The notes under the pieces are model-generated. The model was given only the letters and a program-made list of their open reading frames with translations, ran no database searches and was not told the origin of the DNA. From Streptomyces halobius (GTDB lineage: Bacteria > Actinomycetota > Actinomycetes > Streptomycetales > Streptomycetaceae): a stretch of DNA of 64,000 nt. Shown here in pieces: positions 1-7,910 of this stretch. The stretch covers positions 4,712,001 to 4,776,000 of the forward strand of contig NZ_CP086322.1 in the NCBI RefSeq assembly GCF_023277745.1. The letters run 5' to 3'. Within the stretch, counting starts at the first letter, position 1. Each line of letters begins with the position of its first letter. The position numbers and the translations under genes were made by a program.

Positions 1-237
1 CCCGCATGGCGGTCATCGAGGCCAGGGCGCGAACGCTGGCCTCCTATCAGTGGCGGTGCCCGGCTGCCGATTGATTGGGCCGCGTCCCGGGTGCCCCACG
101 GACGGTGAGCGGCCCGACCCTGGGGAGGGTACGGACCGCGATCCGAGAACCTGCGGGCCGGCTCAGGCTGCCGCGAGGGTCCCCACACCGAGAGCGAGTC
201 GGCGGGCAGGGCGGCAGCCAGGGCGAGGCCGGCCCGG

Positions 238-498
238 TTGTCAGTCGTCGCGCTGCTGGCTCCGGCCGACTGGGTGGAGTTCGGCTTCGTGCGGGACGCC
301 GTCGGCACCAGCGACTCGGCCCTGTCCAAACAGGTCGCAGCGTTGGCAGACGCCGGCTATGTGGAGGTGCGCAAAACACGGAACCGCACGGGACGCCACA
401 CCCACCTCCGGCTCACCGCACACGGGCGGCGGGCATTTCAGCGGCACGCCTCCTCCCTGGAGAGGATCGTGGCGGCAGCACGCGGGCCACAGGTGTGA
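238..498 (+). CDS. Small winged-helix transcriptional regulator (MarR/HTH_34 type)
   Basis: The 86-residue product has the pattern of the short actinobacterial winged-helix regulators: a helix with LSVVALLAPADWVEF, a recognition-helix region with TSDSALSKQVAALADAGYV (about residues 23-42), and a wing with KTRNRTGRHTHLRLT followed by a C-terminal helix. The family usually has about 10-15 more N-terminal residues. The reading frame is open upstream to a stop at 106-108 but offers no ATG or GTG, so the TTG at 238 is the only reasonable start and the gene may be slightly 5'-truncated. Its target is unknown. The 237 bases before it hold no recognisable gene. Confidence 0.6.
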   Translation: MSVVALLAPADWVEFGFVRDAVGTSDSALSKQVAALADAGYVEVRKTRNRTGRHTHLRLTAHGRRAFQRHASSLERIVAAARGPQV

Positions 499-677
499 AT
501 ACCCGAGGCTTCAGTAGCGGTGGGCCAGTGCGACCCCGATGCGCAGGTGGCCCGTGAGCCGGGCGGCTGCACCCCGCCTGACGGCGAAACGCCCGGCGTA
601 TCACAAGAAGGCTTGTGTTCTTGTGACCACCTCCCCCACCGCGAGGGGCGACAGGAGCGAGGGGCCTGCGCAGCCGC

Positions 678-1895
678 TCACTCCTGGTCGAAGGCGAGAT
701 CCAGCATGCGGATGGCATTGCCGCGAAGAACCTTGTACGCCACGTCCTCAGGGAGGCCCGCCACATGCTCGGCCGCCACCCGCTTCGTGTGCGGCCAGGT
801 CGAGTCGACGTGCGGATAGTCCGTCTCGAAGGTCGCGTTGTCGACACCCACGGTCTCGATCGAGTCGATGCCGTGCTTGTCACGGAAGAAGCAGCAGTAG
901 ATCTGCCGGTAGTAGTACGTCGACGGAGGCTCCGGAATCAGGTCCTTGACCCCGCCCCATGCCCGGTGCTCCTCCCAGACGTCGTCGGCGCGCTCCAGGG
1001 CGTAGGGGATCCAGCCCATTTGGCCTTCGCTGTAGGCGAGTTTCAGCCGCGGGAACTTCACCAGGACGCCGCTGAACAGGAAGTCCGCCATCGAGGCCAT
1101 CGCGTTGTTGAAGCTCAGCGCGGCCTGGACGGCGGGCGGTGCGTCCGGGGACGCCGCCGGCATCTGCGAGGACGAACCGATGTGCATGTTGACCACCGTG
1201 CCGGTCTCCTCGCAGGACGCGAAGAACGGGTCCCAGTAGCCGGAGTGGATCGACGGCAGGCCCAGGTACGTCGGGATCTCGCTGAAGGTCACCGCGCGCA
1301 CGCCGCGGGCCGCGTTCCGCTTGATCTCCGCGACCGCCAGATCAACATCCCACAGCGGAATGAGGCACAGCGGGATCAGCCGGCCACCGCTGTCCCCGCA
1401 CCACTCCTCCACCATCCAGTCGTTGTACGCCCGGACGCATGCGAGCCCGACCTCCTTGTCCTCGGCCTCCGCGAAGGTCTGCCCGCAGAACCGCGGGAAC
1501 GTCGGGAAGCAGAGCGACGCCTCCACGTGGTTGAGGTCCATGTCTTCCAGCCGGGCCTTGGGGTCCCAGCAACCGCGCCGCATCTGCTCCCGTGTGATGC
1601 CGTCGAGCGTCATCTCGTCGCGGGAGAAACCGACGGCAGCGATGATGCGCTTGTACGGGAAGAGCAGGCCCTCGTACTCCCACCAGTCGGTGATCTGGCC
1701 GTCCGGGTCGGTGGTGAACCGGTACTTCCCGCCGACGTACTGCAGCTCGCCGATGCCGGCGGTGAAGGGCTTCGGCCCCTTGTCGCGGTACTTCTTCGGG
1801 AGCCAGGTCTCGAAGAGGTGCGAAGGCTCGATCACGTGATCGTCCACGCTGATGACCTTGGGGAGCTCCTCGGTGCCGCTCTTTTTGCTGATCAC
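678..1895 (-). CDS. Amidohydrolase family protein (amidohydrolase-2 type metal-dependent hydrolase)
   Basis: The product is about 405 residues with features of the amidohydrolase-2 (TIM-barrel) family. An early ISVDDHVIEP segment carries the DxH type metal-binding motif, HIGSSSQMP is a central His motif, and a late VDNATFETDYPHVDSTWPHT segment carries the distal acidic/His motif seen in decarboxylase-like members. I chose the GTG at 1893-1895 because a GGGGG run lies six bases upstream (1902-1906); the frame stays open to 1958 without a better RBS. The substrate cannot be told from sequence. It is monocistronic and divergent from the DoxX gene. Confidence 0.85.
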   Translation of the reverse strand: MISKKSGTEELPKVISVDDHVIEPSHLFETWLPKKYRDKGPKPFTAGIGELQYVGGKYRFTTDPDGQITDWWEYEGLLFPYKRIIAAVGFSRDEMTLDGITREQMRRGCWDPKARLEDMDLNHVEASLCFPTFPRFCGQTFAEAEDKEVGLACVRAYNDWMVEEWCGDSGGRLIPLCLIPLWDVDLAVAEIKRNAARGVRAVTFSEIPTYLGLPSIHSGYWDPFFASCEETGTVVNMHIGSSSQMPAASPDAPPAVQAALSFNNAMASMADFLFSGVLVKFPRLKLAYSEGQMGWIPYALERADDVWEEHRAWGGVKDLIPEPPSTYYYRQIYCCFFRDKHGIDSIETVGVDNATFETDYPHVDSTWPHTKRVAAEHVAGLPEDVAYKVLRGNAIRMLDLAFDQE

Positions 1896-1996
1896 GCCGT
1901 ACCCCCATGCCTGCCGGTTCGCGCACGACTGCACTATCTGACGAAGCATCAGATTCATTCAGACTATGGGCCCGCCTCTGGGACGACAAGGCGCCG

Positions 1997-2062
1997 TCAC
2001 GGACTTGGCCTTGGACTTGTACGTCGGCTTGGACTTGGGCGTGGACGGCTTGGGCTTGAGGT
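1997..2062. repeat. Imperfect short repeats of a GGACTTGG/GGCTTGG core
   Basis: Within the 237-base divergent spacer between the amidohydrolase and DoxX genes, GGACTTGG or GGCTTGGGC-like units recur five or six times at 9-15 base spacing. Read on the minus strand they would encode Lys-Pro/Lys-Ser repeats, but there is no RBS or conserved context for a gene. Confidence 0.5.
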
Positions 2063-2132
2063 TGCCCCTTGCGGGATCTGCCGAACTCGGCTGAACTGAC
2101 GCTCCATCAGTTCTCCGTGTCGAGGGGGAAGG

Positions 2133-2582
2133 ATGCAAACGATCTGGCTCAGCGGGGCCGAGTGGTTCGCCGTTCTGCGCATCGGCCTCGGCCTGTGGTG
2201 GCTGGAGAGCTGGCGCCACAAGGACAAGAAGAGCTGGTTCGCCGGCGGCGGCATCACATGGGCAGCGGGCATCGCGGCCGAGCATCGTTGGCCCGTCGTC
2301 CGAAGGACCTTCGACCGGATCGTGAAACCTCGTCCCCGGCTCATGTCCTATCTCGTCGCCTACGCGGAACTGGCTCTCGGCCTCGGCCTGATCATCGGCT
2401 TCCTGACACCGGTCGCCCTGGTCGCCGGGGCGGCGCTCAACCTGATCTACCTCGTGTTGATGATCCACGACTGGGCGGAGCAGGGGCAGAACCTGATGAT
2501 GACCTTGATATCGGCTACGGCGCTGCTCGCGGTGAGCTGGCAGACCTGGTCGCTCGACAGTGGCTTGGGGTGGTTTTTGTAG
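2133..2582 (+). CDS. DoxX family membrane protein
   Basis: The 149-residue protein has the four-helix DoxX-type layout: an N-terminal segment with FAVLRIGLGLWWLESWRHK, then hydrophobic stretches around YLVAYAELALGLGLIIGFLTPVALVAG (split by a short turn) and a last helix MMTLISATALLAVSW. A purine-rich GGGGGAAGG sits immediately before the ATG. DoxX proteins are integral membrane proteins, some subunits of thiosulfate:quinone oxidoreductases, most of unknown role; no partner DoxD or thioredoxin gene is adjacent here, so only family membership is claimed. Confidence 0.8.
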   Translation: MQTIWLSGAEWFAVLRIGLGLWWLESWRHKDKKSWFAGGGITWAAGIAAEHRWPVVRRTFDRIVKPRPRLMSYLVAYAELALGLGLIIGFLTPVALVAGAALNLIYLVLMIHDWAEQGQNLMMTLISATALLAVSWQTWSLDSGLGWFL

Positions 2583-2901
2583 GCAGTGGCTTGGCGCGGT
2601 TCATGTAGGCCGGGCCGTCCTGGAGAGGGGGAGCGGCCCGGCCCCGTCGCGGTTCCAGGGACGGTGGCCAGGCGTTGCCGCCGGAGGTGCGGCGAGCCCG
2701 GGCGGCGACGGCCGTGGCGGCACCGCCGCCGGACGGCTTGTCCTCCGCAAGCCCCGACATCGCCGAGGCGGTGCAGTCCCACGCCCTACGTCCTCGACCG
2801 GCTCGACCGGCTGCGCGGGCGTATCCGTGCATGCATCACACGGCGGCCGGTGGGCGGGGCGGCCGCTCCCGTGGCCGCGCTTCAGGAGTGCGCCGCGCGC
2901 C
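2583..2901. other. Intergenic region with no recognisable gene
   Basis: About 320 GC-rich bases between the DoxX and SHOCT genes, which converge. Frames here give only Arg/Pro/Gly-rich translations without family features. No clear terminator hairpin with a T tract was seen. Confidence 0.5.
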
Positions 2902-3195
2902 TCAGGATTTGGCCGCCCCTGGCGGGGAGCCGCCCGGACGGGAGCCGCGGAGGGTTGCCAGGCGTCGCTGGTACTCCTCTTCGTCGATCTCGCCGCGTGC
3001 GTAACGCTCCGCAAGGAGCTGCTCGGCGCCGGAGGTGCGGAGCGGGCCGGTCCATCCCCCGGGGCCGGAACGGGTGATGGCGCGCCAGAGCAGGAAGACG
3101 ATGGTGACGATCAGCGCCAGGAACAAGAGCATGCTGATCGCCATCGCGAACCAGCCCCATCCGCCGATGACGTGGTCGTCGTACCGGAAAAACAT
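2902..3195 (-). CDS. SHOCT domain-containing small membrane protein
   Basis: The 97-residue protein has one strong transmembrane segment at about residues 12-38 (GWFAMAISMLLFLALIVTIV) and a C-terminal SHOCT motif at about 56-83, seen as AEQLLAERYARGEIDEEEYQRRL. SHOCT (short C-terminal) motifs occur in many small bacterial membrane proteins and are thought to mediate assembly; function is generally unknown. A GGAAG lies nine bases before the ATG. No operon partner is evident. Confidence 0.85.
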   Translation of the reverse strand: MFFRYDDHVIGGWGWFAMAISMLLFLALIVTIVFLLWRAITRSGPGGWTGPLRTSGAEQLLAERYARGEIDEEEYQRRLATLRGSRPGGSPPGAAKS

Positions 3196-3545
3196 CGAAA
3201 GTCACTTCCCGCGGAGAGCGGAGGGGGTGCGGGCCCGGTGCCCGCACCTGTCCGTCGATGGCCTCACTGGCCACGGTGACCTCAGTGGCCTCGGGGCCTC
3301 GGTGATCTCGGGGCCTCGGTGGCCCCAGTACCACGCTCTCTCCATCCGGGCGGGGAGGCCAGTGGGCGGGCGCCCGGACGTGCGCGGGCCGTGGTCGGAG
3401 CCGGCGCCGGCTCGCGGGCGGCCACCTGGCGGGCGTCAGCGCCTCAGCGAGTCAGCCGCTGAGGGGCCGGCGTGGCCGCAACGACCGGCTCACCCCCACG
3501 CGGGCCCCTCCGGTCCGCCCCCGGCCCGCCCCTCCGGTCCCGCCC
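3196..3545. other. Intergenic region with short GGCCTCGG/GATCTCGG-type repeats
   Basis: About 350 bases upstream of the SHOCT gene and downstream of the LCP gene. Bases 3262-3325 contain repeated CAGTGGCCTCGGGGCCTCGG-like units. No gene was recognised. Confidence 0.45.
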
Positions 3546-4997
3546 TCAGCTCTCCCCCTCGAAGCTCACCGGCCGGTCGTTCCGCAGTTCGCCGAAGAGT
3601 CGTTTCGCCCGGGGAAGATCCCACTTCACGGCGCTGCCCTTGGAGGTCGGAAAGCCGATGCTGGAGACGGGGACGTTGAGGCGCTTGCCGTTGCCGGAGG
3701 TGACGCTCTTCATCGCCTTGAAGAGGGAGGTGAGGTTCGGCAGAGCGGTGTCCTCGTCGACGATGAGGGTGTCCAGGCCCGCGCTCGCGGTGGAGTAGAC
3801 CGTGGACGGGTCGAGCAGGGTGCCCGGGGTGGCGGCCTTGTCGGCGAGGGCGGCCAGGAACTTCTGCTGGTTCCGGCTCCGGCCCAGGTCGCCATGGGCC
3901 TCCTGGTGGCGCTGACGGACGAACGCCAGGGCCGTGCGGCCGTCGAGTGTGTGGCAGCCCTTCTTCAGGTCCGCGCCCGACTTCTCGTCCTTGATGTCCT
4001 TGTCCAGGCACATCGGGACGCCGCCGATCGCGTCCACGATGCCGACGAAGCCGGCGAAGCCGATCTCCGTGTAGTGGTCGATACGCAGCCCCGTATTGCG
4101 CTCGATGGTGCGAATGAGCAGGTCGGGGCCGCCGAGCGAGAACGCCGCGTTGAGCTTGTTCTTCGATGCGCGGTAGTGCTTGCCGGTTTCGGAGCGGATG
4201 TAGGGCGGAACAGTCACCCAGGAGTCGCGCGGCAGGCTCAGCATCGTGGTGCCGTGGGCGCCCGTGTGCAGCAGGATCACCGAGTCGGTGCGGCGGCCCG
4301 CGTCCGCCGAGCCGCCGGTGTGCAGATCCTTCCGGTCCTGCTCGGACAGGCCCACCCGGCTGTCGGAACCCACGACCAGGTAGTTGGTCCCCTTGCCCCG
4401 CGGCGCGCGGTCGGCGAGCTCGCTGAGGTCGACCTCGCGGTTGAGCCTGGTATCGGCCCAGACATAGGTGCCGACGGAGGCGACGAGGAGCACGGAGGTC
4501 AGGAGGACCGCTGCCCGCGTGAGACGGCGGCGCCGGCTGGGGCGAGCGGCGGGCGCCCTGCGCCGGGAGGGCCGGCTGCCGCCGCTGACCATGTGACCGT
4601 TGCGAAGGCTGCGCGGGGGCCGTGGCGGCTGCGGCTGAGGGGGGTGCTCGTCGGGCATGTACTCGGCGGGCATGTACTCGACAGGGGCGTACTCGGCGGG
4701 CGGGTGCCCGGCCGAGGCGTATTCCGCGGCGTCGTGCTCGGCGGGCGCATGGTCACCCCGGCGCCACACCTGTCCCGCGCCGACCTCCGCGGACAGCGGC
4801 TCCCGTGCTCCGCCGGACACACCACCCGACAAGCCATCTGACCAGCCACCCGACAAGCCACGGGACGTGCCGTACGCACCACCGGATACGCCGCCGGATA
4901 TGCCATCAGGTACGCCGTCGTATGCGCCCTCGTACCGGCTTCCGTACCGGTTCCCGTACCCGTTCGCGTCGGGCGCTCCGTCCAGCCAGTCAGTCAT
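3546..4997 (-). CDS. LytR-CpsA-Psr (LCP) family cell-wall ligase
   Basis: The 483-residue protein has a long, low-complexity cytoplasmic N-terminus (Gly/Ser/Tyr repeats such as SGGVSGG, and AEYMP/VEYMP repeats), a basic patch and one transmembrane segment around AAVLLTSVLLVASVGTYVW, then an extracytoplasmic LCP domain. Diagnostic LCP features are NYLVVGSDSR, RTDSVILLHT, TTMLSLPRDSWV, KLNAAFSLGGPDLL and ALAFVRQRH, including the conserved Asp/Arg residues that bind the pyrophosphate of a polyprenyl-linked substrate. LCP proteins transfer teichoic acid-like or capsular glycopolymers to peptidoglycan. The neighbouring GT2 gene fits a cell-envelope glycopolymer role. The N-terminal repeats exceed the usual family length. 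Confidence 0.9.
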   Translation of the reverse strand: MTDWLDGAPDANGYGNRYGSRYEGAYDGVPDGISGGVSGGAYGTSRGLSGGWSDGLSGGVSGGAREPLSAEVGAGQVWRRGDHAPAEHDAAEYASAGHPPAEYAPVEYMPAEYMPDEHPPQPQPPRPPRSLRNGHMVSGGSRPSRRRAPAARPSRRRRLTRAAVLLTSVLLVASVGTYVWADTRLNREVDLSELADRAPRGKGTNYLVVGSDSRVGLSEQDRKDLHTGGSADAGRRTDSVILLHTGAHGTTMLSLPRDSWVTVPPYIRSETGKHYRASKNKLNAAFSLGGPDLLIRTIERNTGLRIDHYTEIGFAGFVGIVDAIGGVPMCLDKDIKDEKSGADLKKGCHTLDGRTALAFVRQRHQEAHGDLGRSRNQQKFLAALADKAATPGTLLDPSTVYSTASAGLDTLIVDEDTALPNLTSLFKAMKSVTSGNGKRLNVPVSSIGFPTSKGSAVKWDLPRAKRLFGELRNDRPVSFEGES

Positions 4998-5177
4998 GGT
5001 CGGCAGTCTGCACCTTCACGGGTTCGTCACTGAACAGCACGCAAACCTCCTGTGAACACATGTGAACGACGGCTTCTGTCCGGCCCGCGAGCGCCGGGCG
5101 GAGGTTCTGACGGCGCGTCCGCCACTCCGGTTCCCGCCGCCATCCCCGCCGTCACCGTCGCCCCGTCATCCCCGCCG

Positions 5178-7337
5178 TCACCGCGGCAGGCTCTGGTACG
5201 CGACCGGCTGCCCGATCTGCTGGGCGGCGGTGCCGGAACGGTGCATGCGCTGCCACCTCAGCCGGGTGCCGAGCAGGAAGGCCACCACGGACTGGATGAC
5301 CACCAAATACATCAGCTGCCGGTAGACGAAGAGCTGAAACGGCATCACCCACAGGGCCCGTACCTTCTCGCCGTCCAAGCGCAAGGCATAGCCGGCGCAG
5401 GCAAGTTGGAGAGAGAGGAAGCCGAGCCACACCGCGGCCGCCTGTACGGGGCCGAGGAACAGCGACCCGTAGAGCGCGAAGACGTCCACGACCGGCGCGA
5501 GCAGGGGAAGGGCGACCTGGAAGAGAGCCAGATAGCTCAGTCCGCGACGGCCGAAGCGGCCGGCCGGGCCCATCCCGACGACGGCGCGGCGGTGCTTCCA
5601 CATCGCCTGGATCGTCCCGTAACACCAGCGGTAGCGCTGGCGCCACAGCTGGCGCAGCGAGGTGGGGACCTCGGTCCAGGCGATGGCGGACTCCTCGTAG
5701 ACCACCCGCCAACCCGCCTGCCACAGGGCCATGGTGAGGTCGGTGTCCTCGGCGAGGGTGTCCTCGCTGACCCCGCCGACGCCCATGAGCGCGTCCAGGC
5801 GGAAGGCACCGATGGCGCCGGGGACCGTCGGCATGCACTCCAGCACCTCGAACATCCGGCGGTCGAGATTGAACCCGAAGACATACTCCAGGTGCTGCCA
5901 TCTGCCCAGCAGACGACGGCGGTTGCCGACCTTGGTGTTGCCGCTGACCGCGCCCACGGCCGGGTGGGCCAGCGGCTGGATGAGCCGGTAGACGGCGTCC
6001 GGCTCGAAGACGGTGTCGGCGTCGACCATGACCACGATGTCGTGCGCCGCGTGCGCCAGACCGGTGTTGAGGGCCGCGGCCTTGCCCGCGTTGGCCTGCC
6101 GGACCACCAGCACACGCGGGTCGTCGATCCGGGCGGCGATGTCCGCCGTGTCGTCCGTCGACCCGTCGTCGATCACGACGATCTGCAGGTACGGGTGGGT
6201 GGCGGCGAGCAGCGAACGGACGGTGGACTCGATGCCCGCCTCTTCGTTGTAGGCGGGTACGAGGACCGTCACCGGGTCGGTGACCTCCCGTAGACGGGGC
6301 GCCCCTGGGTGGTAGCGCGTCAGCCGCCGGACGTGGGCGCGGGCGAAGAGTACGAGCATCAGGAGGCGCAGCACACCGAGCCCGCCGGCGACCCCGAGCA
6401 CCCAGGCCATGGCGCTCACAAACGCGTGCCCGAGGGCCTTGGCCCAGATCAGGGCCTTGCCCTGCAACCGCTCGACGACGGACACCGGCTCCTCGGTCGA
6501 GAGCAGCCCGGCCCCGGCCGTCACCGTCGTGAACCGCTCCACGTTCCGGTCGGCGAGCAGCTTCTCGGTGCCGGTGTACGCGTCTTCGTTCTGGCTGAAC
6601 TGCCGGATGACGCCCTGCGACGGCTTCCGGAACCAGCGGTCGGCGGCGACCAGCGTGTAGCCCTTGTCGGCGGCCTGCCGCGCCGCCTTCCACTCGGCGC
6701 CGCAGATCGTGTCCACCTCGGTGGTCTGCGGCGGCCGCAGCAGCCCGGTGTGGATGCCCACGGAACCGGCCAGCGCCTTCTGCGTGAGGGAGTGCTCCAG
6801 CGAGGCGCGGAGGGGCGATGCCGAGCCCATGGCGGCGCCGGTGTAGGTGTTGGAGCCGATCTCATGGCCTTCGGCGTGGATCCGCCGTACCAGGTCGGGG
6901 TGCGTGGCGGCCTGCGCGCCCTTGAGGAAGAAGGTCGCGTGCGCACGGTGCCTGCGCAGCAGGTCGAGCAGTCGCGGGGTCCATACGGGGTCGGGCCCGC
7001 CGTCGTAGGTGAGTGCCACGGTACGGGCGGGCATCGCGGCGGACCGCACCTCGCCGTCGTCGATGCGGACCACCGGGCCGCCCTTGTCCACGGCCTTGGG
7101 CACGGGGGTGGTGCAGTCCCGCTTGGTCTTCGCGGCGTCGACCTCGTGGGTGGTCCAGCCCTCGAAGAGCAGCGCGCCGAACATCACCGGGAGGACGAGG
7201 ATCAGCAGCAGCCAGTGTCCGCGCGGGTCCCGGGACTGCGCGTGCCGGCCCCTGTTAGAGCGGCGCCTCACGTCACGCCCGCGGTGACAGTCGGGTGTCG
7301 CAGAACCGTCCCGCGCCCGACGGAAGAGCCGGCGCAT
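5178..7337 (-). CDS. Fused polysaccharide deacetylase-like / GT2 glycosyltransferase membrane protein
   Basis: A 719-residue protein: basic N-terminus, signal anchor at about 41-60, an extracytoplasmic NodB-like domain (about 105-270), a second membrane segment at about 308-332, a GT2 synthase domain (about 355-580) and C-terminal helices (about 590-690). The GT2 part is complete: PAYNEE, DDGST, DAD at 439-441, EDTD at 530-533 and QRYRW at 567-571, as in processive hyaluronan/chitin/cellulose-type synthases. The deacetylase part is degenerate. The usual TFDDGPD metal motif reads TYDGGPD (D112, G113), and the HxxxH metal motif reads SNTYTG (162-167) with both His lost, so that domain is probably inactive. 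It lies upstream of the LCP gene on the same strand. Confidence 0.9.
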   Translation of the reverse strand: MRRLFRRARDGSATPDCHRGRDVRRRSNRGRHAQSRDPRGHWLLLILVLPVMFGALLFEGWTTHEVDAAKTKRDCTTPVPKAVDKGGPVVRIDDGEVRSAAMPARTVALTYDGGPDPVWTPRLLDLLRRHRAHATFFLKGAQAATHPDLVRRIHAEGHEIGSNTYTGAAMGSASPLRASLEHSLTQKALAGSVGIHTGLLRPPQTTEVDTICGAEWKAARQAADKGYTLVAADRWFRKPSQGVIRQFSQNEDAYTGTEKLLADRNVERFTTVTAGAGLLSTEEPVSVVERLQGKALIWAKALGHAFVSAMAWVLGVAGGLGVLRLLMLVLFARAHVRRLTRYHPGAPRLREVTDPVTVLVPAYNEEAGIESTVRSLLAATHPYLQIVVIDDGSTDDTADIAARIDDPRVLVVRQANAGKAAALNTGLAHAAHDIVVMVDADTVFEPDAVYRLIQPLAHPAVGAVSGNTKVGNRRRLLGRWQHLEYVFGFNLDRRMFEVLECMPTVPGAIGAFRLDALMGVGGVSEDTLAEDTDLTMALWQAGWRVVYEESAIAWTEVPTSLRQLWRQRYRWCYGTIQAMWKHRRAVVGMGPAGRFGRRGLSYLALFQVALPLLAPVVDVFALYGSLFLGPVQAAAVWLGFLSLQLACAGYALRLDGEKVRALWVMPFQLFVYRQLMYLVVIQSVVAFLLGTRLRWQRMHRSGTAAQQIGQPVAYQSLPR

Positions 7338-7904
7338 GAACAGAACTCAACTATGTTGTGGGAGTTTCTTTTCCGGCTGGCCTTACCCATGGTGGGCGAG
7401 TGTACTCATGGCAGATCGTGGGTATGCCCTGCGGGCACAGAGCGGCCGGCGGCTTATCACCGGAGCTCAACACCCAGGCCGCGTCACGCCGGGACGCATT
7501 GCCCAAGCGCGGCACCCGGGAGGGTCACGACCCAACTGGTAGATCACATCCATCAGTTGACTGCCCGCCAACCGTGCCCGGGAGCGAAAAAACCCGTTCC
7601 CAGAACCCGCCGCACGCAGAAATACCCGCCCGCGCCCGAAACACGCGGAAATACCCGCCGCACACGGAAAGGCCACCCCACACCCGCTGCACGCATAAAT
7701 ACCGCTCTAAGCCCCTCACGCGCGGAAACACCACCCCACAACCACCGCACGCGAAAAACCGCGAAAACACCCACCACGCGCGGGAATACCACCCCCACCC
7801 GCCACGTTGTGGCCTGCAAGGGGGCCCATCCACCCCTTAGGGGATCTGTATGACCAACCCTTAAGGGTTCTCCCCCTCACACCCTGAGGGCTCTGCCCCA
7901 ACCC
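7338..7904. other. Intergenic region made largely of degenerate repeats and small palindromes
   Basis: About 570 bases without a supported gene. Bases 7600-7806 are A/C-rich degenerate tandem units built on CGCACGCGGAAATACC-like cores. Bases 7833-7910 carry four short palindrome-like elements. The region follows the SpoIIE-type gene and precedes the glycosyltransferase gene, both on the minus strand, so it contains the terminator of one and promoter of the other. Confidence 0.6.
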
Positions 7905-7910
7905 CTAAGG
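7833..7910. repeat. Four regularly spaced CCCTTAGGG-like palindromes
   Basis: CCCCTTAGGGG (7833-7843), AACCCTTAAGGGTT (7856-7869, a perfect 14-base palindrome), CCCTGAGGG (7882-7890) and CCCCTAAGG (7902-7910) recur about every 20-25 bases with similar TCTGxCCCC-like linkers. The last unit reaches into the 3' end of the phosphatase gene. They could form hairpins (termination or mRNA 3' stabilisation) or bind a protein. Confidence 0.6.

Noticed and set aside
765..2099. Long plus-strand open frame opposite the amidohydrolase gene
   Set aside because: It is an antisense shadow of the 678-1895 gene, with Arg/Val/Asp-rich composition and no RBS or motif.
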